The notes: generated by a model not told the origin, from the letters alone. 49,569 bases of DNA from Methylibium sp. (GCA_013824165.1 PNNH01000029.1:1-49569), one strand, 5' to 3'. Counted from the stretch's first letter, positions 18,452-27,221 are shown. Translations and numbers: made by a program.

Positions 18452-19801
18452 TCAGCTCAGGCCATAGGCTTGGCGCAACAGACTCAAGGGGTGCAGCAGC
18501 GCCTTCGGCGCCGTACCCGCTTCGGTCATGCCCTGCGCGATATGGTGGCCCGCCAGCGCGCAGTCGCTGGCGATGAAGTCCGGCTCGTCCTTGGCCATGG
18601 CCTTGAACACCGGCTTGCCGATCTTCATCGCGGTCTTGTGATACGGCGTCTTCACGCCATAAGTGCCAGCATGGCCCGAGCAGCGCTCGACGGTGTTGAG
18701 CTTCACCTCCACCGTCTGCCCGATCAGCTTGAACATTTCCTCGGTCTTGCGGCCGATCTTCTGCACCCGCCCGTGGCAGGGGATGTGGTAGCTGACCTTG
18801 CCCAGCGCGCTCTTGAAATCCAGCTTCAGCAGCCCGTCCTTGTGACGTGCCACCAGGTACTCGAAGGGGTCCCAGACGCTGTCCTTGACCAGTTGCACAT
18901 CCGCCTCATCCGGGAACATCAGCGGCAGCTCCTGCTTGAACATCAGGCTGCAGCTGGGAATGGCCGAGAGGATGGCGTAGCCCTCGCGCGCATAGCGCGC
19001 CAGCACCGGGATGTTGGCGTTCTTGTGCTGCTCCACCGTCTGCAGGTCGCCCAGTTCCAGCTTGGGCATGCCGCAGCACTTTTCCTTCTCGACGATCACG
19101 TAGGGGATTTCGTTGTGGGCCAGCACCTTGAGCAGGTCGTGGCCGATGCCGGGCTCGTTGTAGTTGATGTAACAGGTCGAGAAGATCGCCACCTTGCCCG
19201 GCGTGCGCTCGCCCTGGGTCGCCACTTGGGCGGGCGAATCGGCTGCGCCCCAGCGGAAGCGCTGGCTCGCCAGCTCGGGCATCCAGGCCTCGGGATGCAC
19301 ACCCAACGCCTTGTCCATCACCTTGCGCGCCAGCCCGGTGCGATTCACCGCGTTGACCAGTTGGACAACCACTGGAATGCCGGCGAACTGGCCATGCACA
19401 TCGGTGGAGGCGAGAAAGCGCTCGCCGGCCCCCACCTCGCCCTTGCTGAACTTGATGGCCTTGGCGCGCAGCATGGTGTGGGGGAAGTCCAAGTTCCACT
19501 GGTGCGGCGGCACGTAGGGGCATTTGGTCATATAGCAGAGGTCGCACAGATAGCACTGGTCGACCACCTTCCAGAAGTCCTGTTTGTCGACGCTGTCGAG
19601 TTCGCCGCTGGCGCTTTCGTCGACCAGGTCAAACAGGGTCGGGAAGGACTGGCACAAGGAGACACAGCGCCGGCAGCCATGGCAGATGTCGAAGATGCGC
19701 TCCAACTCATGGAGGCATTTGTCCTCGTCGTAGAACTCGGGGTTCTTCCAGTCCAGCGGATGCCGGGTCGGCGCTTCGAGATTGCCTTCGCGGGTGCTCA
19801 T
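18452..19801 (-). CDS. Heterodisulfide-reductase-like Fe-S protein (GlpC/CCG family)
   Basis: A 449-residue protein from the ATG at 19801, with AGGAG 5 nt upstream. The N-terminal part has two four-Cys clusters for [4Fe-4S]: CHGCRRCVSLC and CYLCDLCYMTKCPY. The C-terminal part has two CCG-type domains: CCGMPKLELGD, and the variant CSGHAGTYG in place of CCGxxG. GlpC and HdrB-like subunits with this build pass electrons between a flavoprotein and quinones or thiols. No partner dehydrogenase is adjacent; the neighbours are a rubrerythrin and DUF3501. The pairing suggests electron delivery to peroxide reduction, which is inference. Confidence 0.9.
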   Translation of the reverse strand: MSTREGNLEAPTRHPLDWKNPEFYDEDKCLHELERIFDICHGCRRCVSLCQSFPTLFDLVDESASGELDSVDKQDFWKVVDQCYLCDLCYMTKCPYVPPHQWNLDFPHTMLRAKAIKFSKGEVGAGERFLASTDVHGQFAGIPVVVQLVNAVNRTGLARKVMDKALGVHPEAWMPELASQRFRWGAADSPAQVATQGERTPGKVAIFSTCYINYNEPGIGHDLLKVLAHNEIPYVIVEKEKCCGMPKLELGDLQTVEQHKNANIPVLARYAREGYAILSAIPSCSLMFKQELPLMFPDEADVQLVKDSVWDPFEYLVARHKDGLLKLDFKSALGKVSYHIPCHGRVQKIGRKTEEMFKLIGQTVEVKLNTVERCSGHAGTYGVKTPYHKTAMKIGKPVFKAMAKDEPDFIASDCALAGHHIAQGMTEAGTAPKALLHPLSLLRQAYGLS

Positions 19802-19867
19802 CGGTGCTCCTGGCGTGGGTGATCTGCGCACTCTGATGTGCTCGCGTCCAGCACAAGCCCATGAGAG

Positions 19868-19889
19868 TGCGGCGCCCGCAGGCGCCGCA
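19868..19889 (-). terminator. Hairpin between the rubrerythrin and Fe-S protein genes
   Basis: A perfect 9-bp inverted repeat (TGCGGCGCC / GGCGCCGCA) with a 4-nt loop, in the 105-bp gap between the two genes. No T tract follows on the minus strand. It may be a partial terminator or a hairpin that protects the upstream rubrerythrin message and lowers expression of the genes after it. Confidence 0.45.
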
Positions 19890-19906
19890 GCAAGCTTAAA
19901 CTTGTT

Positions 19907-20326
19907 TCAATCCACCAGCGCGTCCAACGCCTTCTGGTAGCGGTTGGCATGCGAGCGCTCGGCCTTCGCGAGTGTCTCGAACCAGTCGGCGATCTCGTCG
20001 AAACCCTCGTCGCGCGCCGTCTTGGCCATGCCCGGATACATATCGGTGTACTCGTGCGTCTCGCCCGCCACGGCGGCCTTCAGGTTGTCACGCGTCGGGC
20101 CGATGGGCAATCCGGTGGCCGGATCCCCCACCGCCTCAAGAAACTCCAGATGCCCGTGCGCATGGCCGGTCTCGCCTTCGGCGGTGGAGCGGAACAGCGC
20201 CGCCACATCGTTCTGGCCTTCGATATCCGCCTTGTTGGCGAAGTACAGATAGCGCCGGTTGGCCTGCGATTCGCCAGCGAAGGCGTCCTTGAGGTTCTGC
20301 TCGGTCTTCGATCCCTTCAATCCCAT
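19907..20326 (-). CDS. Rubrerythrin-type diiron protein without a rubredoxin domain
   Basis: A 139-residue four-helix ferritin-like protein. Likely diiron ligands are E19 ([13 protein letters not shown]), E52 and H55 ([11 protein letters not shown]), E89 and E92 ([14 protein letters not shown]) and E123 with H126 ([10 protein letters not shown]). The rubredoxin CxxC pairs of full rubrerythrins are absent, so electrons must come from a separate carrier, perhaps the Fe-S protein next door. The likely role is peroxide reduction. GGAGAGAG lies upstream of the ATG at 20326. It is the first gene of the three-gene module. Confidence 0.92.
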   Translation of the reverse strand: MGLKGSKTEQNLKDAFAGESQANRRYLYFANKADIEGQNDVAALFRSTAEGETGHAHGHLEFLEAVGDPATGLPIGPTRDNLKAAVAGETHEYTDMYPGMAKTARDEGFDEIADWFETLAKAERSHANRYQKALDALVD

Positions 20327-20451
20327 GGTGCTCTCTCCAGTGATGTGAGGTTGTCGATCAGCGGCTGGCTGCCCAAGCGCGGCCCAGGGCCAACACCGAC
20401 CAACGCTAACTCAAGCGCGCACAGGCAGCCAATACATAGCTTCAATGCGAC

Positions 20452-21330
20452 TCATAGCAGCGCGCTATACCAGCGCAGGTCGAGCAGCTTGCGTGCCAGT
20501 TGATGGCTGCGCCCCTGCGGATCGGCCAGGTCATTCAGGATGCTGAAGTGGTTGAAGCCCGGCACTTCTTCGCACAAGGCCACCGTGCGCTCGCCCCAGG
20601 CCTGGCGCAGCAGCTGCGCCTGACGCTTGAACTCCTCGCTCTCCTGGCCGCCCACAACGGCATAGACCGGGGCATCGGGCGGCGGAAAGTTCACCGGGCT
20701 CAGACGCTTCACTGCGTCGGCATTCAGCTTCAGATCCGCCTGCAGAAACGGCGTGCGCGCAATCGGCCCGAGGTCATGCAGGCCCGAGATCGACAGCACG
20801 CCCTTGACCAGTTGGCGCGGCAGATCGTGCCCGACCGTCTTCCAGTCGCAGCAGGCCAGCATCGCTGCCAGATGCCCGCCGGCCGAATGCCCGGCGACGA
20901 CGATCTGATTCGGATCGCCACCAAAGTCGGCCGCATGCCGCCAGACCCAGGCCAGCGCCTGGGTCAGCTGCAACGGAATGCGCTCCATGCCGACCCCGGG
21001 GCACAGCGAATAGTTAGGAATCACGACCATCGCACCTTCGTCGGCGAACACCGGCGCGACGAAGGACTGGTCCGACTTGTCCAGCGCCCGCCAGTAGCCG
21101 CCGTGGATGAACACCAGCACCGGACTGCGCACGCTGTGCTCGGTCTGCGCCTCGAACACATCCAGCCGCTCCATCGGCCCGCTGCCGTAGGGCAGATCGA
21201 GCCGGCAGGCCAGCCGCTCACGCGAGAAGGCCGAGGCCTCGGCCCAGCGCTCCAGCATGCGCGCCGCATCGGGTACGCGCGCTCGGTTGTTGTACTGGGC
21301 ATCGAACCATTCGGGGCTGTGGACGCGCAT
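20452..21330 (-). CDS. Alpha/beta hydrolase, kynurenine-formamidase/esterase-like
   Basis: A 292-residue protein. The start at 21330 is preferred because AGGAG lies 9 nt upstream; an ATG at 21339 directly follows that box and is too close. Signatures are the oxyanion-hole HGGYWRALDKSDQSF, the nucleophile elbow VAGHSAGGHLAAML, and the catalytic His in GFNHFSIL. The HGGYW and GHSAGGH pair is shared by bacterial arylformamidases and carboxylesterases. No tryptophan-degradation genes are adjacent, so the substrate is open. It is divergent from the fumarylacetoacetate-hydrolase-family gene. Confidence 0.88.
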   Translation of the reverse strand: MRVHSPEWFDAQYNNRARVPDAARMLERWAEASAFSRERLACRLDLPYGSGPMERLDVFEAQTEHSVRSPVLVFIHGGYWRALDKSDQSFVAPVFADEGAMVVIPNYSLCPGVGMERIPLQLTQALAWVWRHAADFGGDPNQIVVAGHSAGGHLAAMLACCDWKTVGHDLPRQLVKGVLSISGLHDLGPIARTPFLQADLKLNADAVKRLSPVNFPPPDAPVYAVVGGQESEEFKRQAQLLRQAWGERTVALCEEVPGFNHFSILNDLADPQGRSHQLARKLLDLRWYSALL

Positions 21331-21547
21331 TGGCTTCATCTCCTGAGGGCAGCGCAGTGTCGATCTGTGGCTGGCTGCAGTGTCCGACGTCAGCCCGGCC
21401 TGGCGCGCTGCCGAAAACCCGCAGTGATCCACGCGAGTGATGCTGCGGCCAGGCCAGAGGCTGCATCGCCTCGGCCGGGCTGAAGCGCTTCGCTACAGTG
21501 TGCCCAAAAGCCAGGACATCCATCCACCGAGAGAGGGGACACACCCG

Positions 21548-22423
21548 ATGAAGCTGCTACGTCATGGCCCGCTGGGCCAGGAGAAACCCGGTCTGCTCGA
21601 CGCGAACGGACAGATTCGCGACCTGTCAGGCCTGCTCGACGACATCACGCCGCGCAGCCTGAGCCCGGCCGCGCTGCAGGTGCTGCGGGCCATCGATCCG
21701 CTGCAGCTGCCTCGGGTCGCCGGCAGCCCGCGCCTGGGCGTGCCGTGGAGCGGTATCGGCAAGTACGTGGCCATTGGCCTGAACTACCACGAGCATGCGC
21801 GCGAAGCCGGCATGGCCGCACCCGCCGAGCCGGTGATGTTCACCAAATGGACCAGCTGCCTGAACGGTCCGGACGACAACATCGTCTACCCCCGCGAAGG
21901 CAGCAAGGTGGACTGGGAGGTGGAGCTGGGCATCGTGATCGGCAGCCAGGCCCGCGACGTCAGCGAATCGCAGGCCTTGAGCCATGTGGCGGGTTATGTG
22001 CTGGCCAATGACATTAGCGAACGCGCGTTTCAGACCGAGCGCAGCGGCGGCCAATGGAGCAAGGGCAAGGGCTTCGACACCTTCGGCCCCGTCGGCCCCT
22101 GGCTGGTGACAGCAGATGAAATCGGCGACCCTCAGCAGCTCGATCTGTGGCTGGACGTCAACGGCCAGCCGCGGCAGCGCGGCAACACGCGCGACATGAT
22201 CTTCAGCTGCGCGCAGCTCGTCAGCTATTGCAGCCGCGTGATGACGCTGGAGCCGGGCGACCTGATCATCACCGGCACGCCGCCCGGCGTGGGCATGGGG
22301 CTGAGGCCCCCGCAATACCTCAAGCCGGGCGATGTGATGACGCTGGGCATCAGCGGCCTGGGGCAGCAGCGTCAGCAGGTGATCGAGGCAGCGAGCTCGG
22401 CTGAGCCAGGCCGAGCACGCTGA
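21548..22423 (+). CDS. Fumarylacetoacetate hydrolase family protein
   Basis: A 291-residue protein from the ATG at 21548; a GAGAGGGGA stretch lies about 10 nt upstream. Segments typical of the family are KYVAIGLNYHEHAREAG, VDWEVELGIVIGSQAR (metal-binding Glu pair), YVLANDISERAFQ, KGFDTFGPVGPWLV and ITGTPPGVGMGLRPP. Members include ureidoglycolate lyase-like and acylpyruvate hydrolases; the substrate cannot be fixed. Its last 74 bp overlap the 3' end of ackA on the other strand, which is unusual. Confidence 0.93.
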   Translation: MKLLRHGPLGQEKPGLLDANGQIRDLSGLLDDITPRSLSPAALQVLRAIDPLQLPRVAGSPRLGVPWSGIGKYVAIGLNYHEHAREAGMAAPAEPVMFTKWTSCLNGPDDNIVYPREGSKVDWEVELGIVIGSQARDVSESQALSHVAGYVLANDISERAFQTERSGGQWSKGKGFDTFGPVGPWLVTADEIGDPQQLDLWLDVNGQPRQRGNTRDMIFSCAQLVSYCSRVMTLEPGDLIITGTPPGVGMGLRPPQYLKPGDVMTLGISGLGQQRQQVIEAASSAEPGRAR

Positions 22424-23579
22424 ACGCGGCACGCGCCGCCACGCGCCCTTCATCGGTCGGCACCACCCAGATTTCGGCCGTGCTGTCGGCGCTGTGGATG
22501 GCGGCGACTGCATCGCCGCGGGCACCCGCATTTGCGGCGGCATCCATGCGCAGGCCGGCAAACTGCAGCGCAGCCAGGGCTTCGGCGCGCAGCTGCGCAT
22601 CATGCTCGCCGATGCCGCCGGTGAAGGCGATCAGGTCCACGCCGCCCAGCACGGCCAGCATGGCGCCGAGCTCGCGCACCAGCCGGCGCGTGAACAGCGC
22701 AATCGCCTCGCCCGCTTCCGCGCGCGAGCTGGCACGCAAGGTGCGCATATCGGCACTCAGGCCCGAGACTCCCTTGAGCCCTGACTCCTTGTAAAGCAGC
22801 TGCTCCAGCCGCTGGCGATCCCAGCCCTGCGCCATCAGATGCAGCAGCACACCGGGATCCAGACTGCCGCTGCGCGTGCCCATCATCAGCCCATCCAGGG
22901 CTGAGAACCCCATCGAGGTGGCAACGCTGCGCCCGTCCAGCGTGGCGCACAGGCTGGCGCCATTGCCCAGATGGGCCAGCACCATGCGGCCGCGTGCCCG
23001 CGGGCTGCGCTGCAGCAGCAGATCCGTCAGGTACTGGTAGGACAGGCCGTGGAAACCATAGCGCCGCAGCCCTTGTAGGGCCAGCTCGCGGTCGATCGGA
23101 AGGCGCCGCTCGACGTCGGGCAGGCTGGCATGAAAAGCCGTATCGAAGCAGCCGATCTGCGGCACCCCGGGCATGGCCCGGGCGCAAGCGGCAACGCCGG
23201 CCAGGTTGTGCGGCTGATGCAGCGGCGCCAGCGAGTCGTACTGATGCAGATCACGCAGTGCCTGCTCGTCAAGCAAACTGGGCGCAAGAAAGCGCTCCCC
23301 TCCATGCACGATGCGGTGCGCCACGCCACTGACCGCAAGCCCCCGCTGGGCCAGCGTTTGCATCAGATGGGCCAGCGCCAGCCCGAACCCCGAGCCCTGG
23401 CTTTCGTCCAGCGGCTGGCGCATGCCGTCGAGCCGCAACTCCGGCCGCCCGCCCGGCTCCAGCCCCTCGTAGGCGCCGAGCCACAGCGCCGGACCTTCGG
23501 CGGGATAGAGGCCGAACTTGAGCGTCGCCGAGCCGGCGTTGACCACCAGCACCAGCGGTTGATGCAGCGCCGCGCTCAC
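22350..23579 (-). CDS. ackA: Acetate kinase
   Basis: Makes acetate and ATP from acetyl phosphate and ADP. The start is a GTG at 23579 whose bases overlap the upstream stop (GTGA), giving 409 residues. Signatures: LVLVVNAGSATLKFGLY with N14, VAHRIVHGGERF, GCFDTAFHASLPD, RRYGFHGLSYQYL, LGNGASLCATLDGRSVATSMGF, and TGGIGEHDAQLR. The last about 20 residues ([16 protein letters not shown]-like) are an extra tail coded in the region shared with the convergent gene. It forms a coupled pair with the phosphotransacetylase gene. Confidence 0.96.
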   Translation of the reverse strand: MSAALHQPLVLVVNAGSATLKFGLYPAEGPALWLGAYEGLEPGGRPELRLDGMRQPLDESQGSGFGLALAHLMQTLAQRGLAVSGVAHRIVHGGERFLAPSLLDEQALRDLHQYDSLAPLHQPHNLAGVAACARAMPGVPQIGCFDTAFHASLPDVERRLPIDRELALQGLRRYGFHGLSYQYLTDLLLQRSPRARGRMVLAHLGNGASLCATLDGRSVATSMGFSALDGLMMGTRSGSLDPGVLLHLMAQGWDRQRLEQLLYKESGLKGVSGLSADMRTLRASSRAEAGEAIALFTRRLVRELGAMLAVLGGVDLIAFTGGIGEHDAQLRAEALAALQFAGLRMDAAANAGARGDAVAAIHSADSTAEIWVVPTDEGRVAARAAFSVLGLAQPSSLPRSPADAAAPGR

Positions 23580-24562
23580 AGGGCCGCCCGGGCAATCACC
23601 TCGGCCTCGCGTGCGGCCAGGAAACGCGCCGCCACCACCGCCAGCGCCGCAGAAGCCACGCGCGACACCGCGCCATCCGCGCGACTGGTCAGCGCAATCG
23701 GTACACGCGCGCCCATCACGACGCCGCAGCTGGCCGCACCCGCCAGATACTCCAGCTGCTTGGCCAGCATATTGCCGGACTCCAGATCCGGCACCACCAG
23801 CACATCGGCCTGGCCGGCCACCGCCGACACGATGCCCTTGATGCGCGCGGCCTCGGCCGAGATCGCGTTGTCGAAGGCCAGCGGCCCGTCCAGCCGACCA
23901 CCCCGGATCTGGCCCCGATCCGCCATCTTGCACAGGGCGGCGGCATCGATGGTGGAGGCCAGCCTGGGCGTGACGGTCTCGACGGCTGACAGCAGCGCCA
24001 CCTTGGGCTCCGCGACGCCCAGCGCCTGCGCCAGATCGATGGCATTGCGCACGATGTCGGCCTTGGCTTCCAGGTCCGGGCTGATGTTGATGGCGGCGTC
24101 GGTGATCAGCAGCGGCTTGGGATAGGTGGCCACCTCGAAACGGAACACATGCGACATGCGCCGGCCGGTGCGAAGCGTGCGTTCGGCCAGCACGGCTTCC
24201 ATCAGCTCGTCGGTGTGCAGGCTGCCCTTCATCAGCATGCTCACTTCGCCACGCGCCGCCATCGCCACCGCCTCTGCCGCCGCGGCATGGCTGTGCGGCA
24301 CATCAATCAGCGTGGCCCCGGCCAGATCCAGCCCCAGGGTGGCCGCCAAGGCAAGTACCCGCCGCGCCGGCCCGACCAGCCGGGCATCGATCAGGCCCAG
24401 CTGTGCCGCCTCCAGCGCACCGCGCAGCGAGGCCTCGTCGCAGGGGTGGACCACGGCACAGGGCATGGGTTGCGGCGGACGCACCGCACGTGTCCAGGCC
24501 TGCAGCCGCGCCTCGGAAGAGTCGGCCAGCTCCGGTGGATTCAAAGCAGAGGGAACTCCCAT
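23576..24562 (-). CDS. Phosphate acetyl/butyryltransferase
   Basis: Converts acetyl-CoA (or another short acyl-CoA) and phosphate to the acyl phosphate used by AckA. From the ATG at 24562 the protein has 328 residues; an alternative ATG at 24586 lacks a ribosome-binding site, whereas AAGGA lies about 10 nt before 24562. Family signatures include RGEVSMLMKGSLHTDELMEAV, PLLITDAAINISPDLEAKADI, LSAVETVTPRLAST, LDGPLAFDNAIS, and DVLVVPDLESGNMLAKQLEYLAGA. It is the short single-domain type close to phosphate butyryltransferase and the C-terminal part of enoyl-CoA-hydratase/Pta fusions, not the long E. coli Pta. Confidence 0.9.
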   Translation of the reverse strand: MGVPSALNPPELADSSEARLQAWTRAVRPPQPMPCAVVHPCDEASLRGALEAAQLGLIDARLVGPARRVLALAATLGLDLAGATLIDVPHSHAAAAEAVAMAARGEVSMLMKGSLHTDELMEAVLAERTLRTGRRMSHVFRFEVATYPKPLLITDAAINISPDLEAKADIVRNAIDLAQALGVAEPKVALLSAVETVTPRLASTIDAAALCKMADRGQIRGGRLDGPLAFDNAISAEAARIKGIVSAVAGQADVLVVPDLESGNMLAKQLEYLAGAASCGVVMGARVPIALTSRADGAVSRVASAALAVVAARFLAAREAEVIARAAL

Positions 24563-24738
24563 GGTGTCGCAAGGTCCTTGAGTCATGAACAAGTGGAGCC
24601 GGCCCGCTGTCGACGGGCCGACGTTCGCACAGCACGGCGCGAGGCGGCGGCCGATGCCGGCGGGTTCTGCGCTAAGCTCGACCCGCCCTCCCCTGCTGCG
24701 CGCCAAACCCGAGCAAAGCCCGAACATAACCTGTCAGC

Positions 24739-25212
24739 ATGACCTGTCCCTCCAGCATCTTCGAACCCGAGTTCACCCGCGGTCTGTGCGAAATCTTCGA
24801 GCAGCATATCGTCTTCAACCAGGTACTCGGTTTGCGCATCGACAGCCTCGAAGCAGATATCGTGAAGGCGCATATTCCGATGCGCCCCGAGTTGATCGGA
24901 CACTTCACCCACCAGCGGCTGCATGGCGGCGTGATCAGTGCCACGCTGGATGCGATGGGTGGCTTGGCGGTGATGGCCGCCATCGGCGCCCGCCACATGG
25001 ATGAGGCGCCCTTGGCGCGCCTGCACCGCTTCGGCAAGCTTGGCACCATCGACCTGCGGATCGACTATCTGCGGCCCGGCATCGGCCAGATGTTCCACGC
25101 TACCGCCGAGGTGCTGCGCCTGGGCAGCCGCGTCGCCAGCACGCGCATGCAGTTCCTCAGCGCCGATGGGCGCCTGCTCAGCACCGGCTCAGGCGCCTAC
25201 ATCGTCTCCTGA
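24739..25212 (+). CDS. Hotdog-fold thioesterase family protein
   Basis: A 157-residue single-domain protein. The segment RLHGGVISATLDAMGGLAVM near residues 60-79 is the PaaI/YigI-type hotdog active-site region (HGG followed by a long helix), with IDLRIDYLRPG near residue 105. Likely an acyl-CoA thioesterase; the acyl group is unknown. It diverges from the Pta gene with 176 bp between starts. CATAAC at 24726-24731 lies close before the ATG and there is no Shine-Dalgarno. Confidence 0.88.
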   Translation: MTCPSSIFEPEFTRGLCEIFEQHIVFNQVLGLRIDSLEADIVKAHIPMRPELIGHFTHQRLHGGVISATLDAMGGLAVMAAIGARHMDEAPLARLHRFGKLGTIDLRIDYLRPGIGQMFHATAEVLRLGSRVASTRMQFLSADGRLLSTGSGAYIVS

Positions 25213-25227
25213 GCGGACAATCAGCCC

Positions 25228-25704
25228 ATGCCTTTCCGAGCTCTTCCCCTGCCTGCCGCGCTGAGCGGCCGCCTGTGGCTGCAATCGATGCCCGGGCGCT
25301 TCGAGTCCTTCGGCGGCTTTCTCGACGAAGCACGCCAGCGCAGCCTTAGCGTGGTGGTCTGCCTCAACCCGCTGGAAGAAGTGGCTGCGCTCTCGCCGGC
25401 CTATCACAAGGCCATTGCCGAAGGCCGGCTGCCGTTTCGCTGGCAGCATCTGCCGATGCGCGATTTCGGCCTGGGCGCTGATCCGACCGCCCTCCGGCTC
25501 GGCATTGAGCAGCTCGGGCACAGCCTGACCTTAGGCGACCAGGTGCTGCTGCATTGCGCGGCCGGCATCGGCCGCACGGGCACCGTGGCTGCTTGTGTGC
25601 TGAAGCACCTGGGCATGCCCCGCGCCGAAGCGCTGGCGGCCGTGCGCGCGGCCGGGTCCAACCCGGAATCGGCGCTGCAGTCGGGCTGGATCGAGCAGTT
25701 CTGA
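25228..25704 (+). CDS. Dual-specificity/tyrosine phosphatase family protein
   Basis: A 158-residue protein with the P-loop phosphatase motif HCAAGIGRTGTVAACVLKHLG near residues 109-129 (HCxxGxxRT; catalytic Cys and Arg). The general-acid loop is probably PMRDFGLGAD near residues 76-85. It resembles dual-specificity phosphatases of the cyclin-dependent-kinase-inhibitor-3 type. A Ser/Thr kinase gene exists 20 kb away, but no direct link is visible. GACAAT at 25216-25221 lies 6 nt before the ATG with no Shine-Dalgarno. It lies 15 bp after the thioesterase gene. Confidence 0.9.
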   Translation: MPFRALPLPAALSGRLWLQSMPGRFESFGGFLDEARQRSLSVVVCLNPLEEVAALSPAYHKAIAEGRLPFRWQHLPMRDFGLGADPTALRLGIEQLGHSLTLGDQVLLHCAAGIGRTGTVAACVLKHLGMPRAEALAAVRAAGSNPESALQSGWIEQF

Positions 25705-25750
25705 GCGTCCACCAGCGCTGACGCGGCTGACGGCCGACGACAATCGCGCG

Positions 25751-26383
25751 ATGCCCCCGCCCTACCCCGAACTGCCGCCCATCTATGTGGACGAAGGGCT
25801 GATCGTCGTCGACAAGCCAGCTGACCTGCTGACCGTGCCCGGCCGCGGTGAAGACAAGCAGGACTGCGCCATTCATCGGGTGCAGCAGCGTTTCAATGAC
25901 GCCCTGATCGTGCACCGTCTCGACATGGCCACCTCCGGCCTGCTGCTGCTGGCGCGCGGGGCGGACATGCAGCGCCGCCTGAGCATCGCTTTCGCCCAGC
26001 GGCGCGTCGCCAAGCGCTACACCGCCGTGCTGGCCGGCTGTCTGGCCGAGGCCTGCGGCGAGGTCGATCTGCCGCTGATGCCGGACTGGCCGAACCGTCC
26101 GCTGCAGAAGGTCGACCTCGCGCGCGGCAAGCCTTCGCTGACGCGCTGGCGGGTGCTGTCCGTGGATGAGCAGGTCCAAAGCACGCGCGTGGCGCTGGAA
26201 CCGGTCACCGGCCGCAGCCATCAACTGCGCCTGCACATGCAGGCGATCGGCCATCCCATCCTGGGCGACCCACTCTATGCATCGCCGGCACAATGCGCAC
26301 TCGCACCGCGGCTGCTGCTGCATGCGAGCTGGCTGCATCTGCCCGAGCTCGGGCTGAGCTTCGACAGCGCCGCCCCGTTCTGA
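25751..26383 (+). CDS. RluA-family pseudouridine synthase
   Basis: A 210-residue protein. Family motifs are YVDEGLIVVDKPADLLTVPG near residues 12-31, the catalytic-Asp box IVHRLDMATSGLLLLAR near 52-68, KRYTAVLAG, and PVTGRSHQLRLHMQAIGHPILGDPLYA. It has no S4 domain, like RluA of E. coli, which modifies 23S rRNA and tRNA; whether it has that same target cannot be told. GACAAT at 25739-25744 is 6 nt before the ATG; no Shine-Dalgarno is seen. A SDR gene follows after 25 bp. Confidence 0.93.
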   Translation: MPPPYPELPPIYVDEGLIVVDKPADLLTVPGRGEDKQDCAIHRVQQRFNDALIVHRLDMATSGLLLLARGADMQRRLSIAFAQRRVAKRYTAVLAGCLAEACGEVDLPLMPDWPNRPLQKVDLARGKPSLTRWRVLSVDEQVQSTRVALEPVTGRSHQLRLHMQAIGHPILGDPLYASPAQCALAPRLLLHASWLHLPELGLSFDSAAPF

Positions 26384-26408
26384 CCCCATCCTGCAGGGAG
26401 ATCCCCCG

Positions 26409-27161
26409 ATGAAGCTCTACATCCTCAGCGGCGCCTCGCGCGGCATGGGCCTGGCGATGGCCAGTCAGTTGCTGGCCGTCGATCATCTGGTGCTGGGCAT
26501 CTCGCGCCGCCAGAACGCCGAGCTGCAGCAGCAGGCCGACGCAGCGGGCTGCCCGCTGCTGCAGTGGCCGCTGGATCTTGCCGACCCACTGCCTGCGGCC
26601 CAGGCGCTGCAGGACTGGCTGGCCGGGCAGGACCCGCAACGCTTCAGCCATGCCTGCCTGATCAACAACGCCGGCGTCGTCACGCCGCCCGGCCCCATCG
26701 ACCGGGTGCCGCTGGCCGAGCTGTCCAGCGCGCTGCGCGTCGGGCTGGAAGCCACGGTGCTGCTGAGCAGCGCCTTCCTGGCCGCCACGCGCGGCTGGGC
26801 AGCCGACAAGCGCCTGCTCAATATTTCTTCCGGACTGGGTCGTCGCGCGATGGCCGGCAGCGCGCCCTACTGTGCTGCCAAAGCCGGCATGGACAACTTC
26901 TCGCGCGCCGTGGCCCTCGACGAAGAGGGGCGCACGGGTGGTGCGCGCGTCGTCTCGCTGGCACCCGGCATCATCGACACCGATATGCAGGCCCAGCTGC
27001 GCTCCGGCGATCCCAGCGGCTTTCCGGACCAGCCTCGTTTCGCCGCGTTTAAGGCCGAAGGACAACTCGATAGCCCCGCCCAGGCTGCGGCCAAGGTTTT
27101 GCGTTATCTTTCGCGCGCGGACTTCGGCAGCACAGTGCTAGGCGATGTCCGCGACGCTTGA
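26409..27161 (+). CDS. Short-chain dehydrogenase/reductase
   Basis: A 250-residue SDR protein. The NAD(P)-binding motif is SGASRGMGLAMA (residues 8-19), with LINNAGVVTPPGPI near residue 86, the catalytic Ser in LNISSG and the YCAAK catalytic pair near residues 157-161. The closest general type is sepiapterin-reductase-like (benzil reductase type) SDRs, but the substrate is unknown. A GGGAG lies about 9 nt before the ATG (the sequence ahead reads CAGGGAGATCCCCCG). It lies 25 bp after the RluA-type gene. Confidence 0.93.
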   Translation: MKLYILSGASRGMGLAMASQLLAVDHLVLGISRRQNAELQQQADAAGCPLLQWPLDLADPLPAAQALQDWLAGQDPQRFSHACLINNAGVVTPPGPIDRVPLAELSSALRVGLEATVLLSSAFLAATRGWAADKRLLNISSGLGRRAMAGSAPYCAAKAGMDNFSRAVALDEEGRTGGARVVSLAPGIIDTDMQAQLRSGDPSGFPDQPRFAAFKAEGQLDSPAQAAAKVLRYLSRADFGSTVLGDVRDA

Positions 27162-27221
27162 ACTGCCGGCCAGCGCCCTCATCTTTCAGGGCACAACCGG
27201 TCCAAGACCACAGGAGACCCC

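Noticed and set aside
18425-19822. 465-residue plus-strand frame
   Set aside because: It lies wholly opposite the Fe-S protein, which has complete cysteine motifs and a ribosome-binding site.
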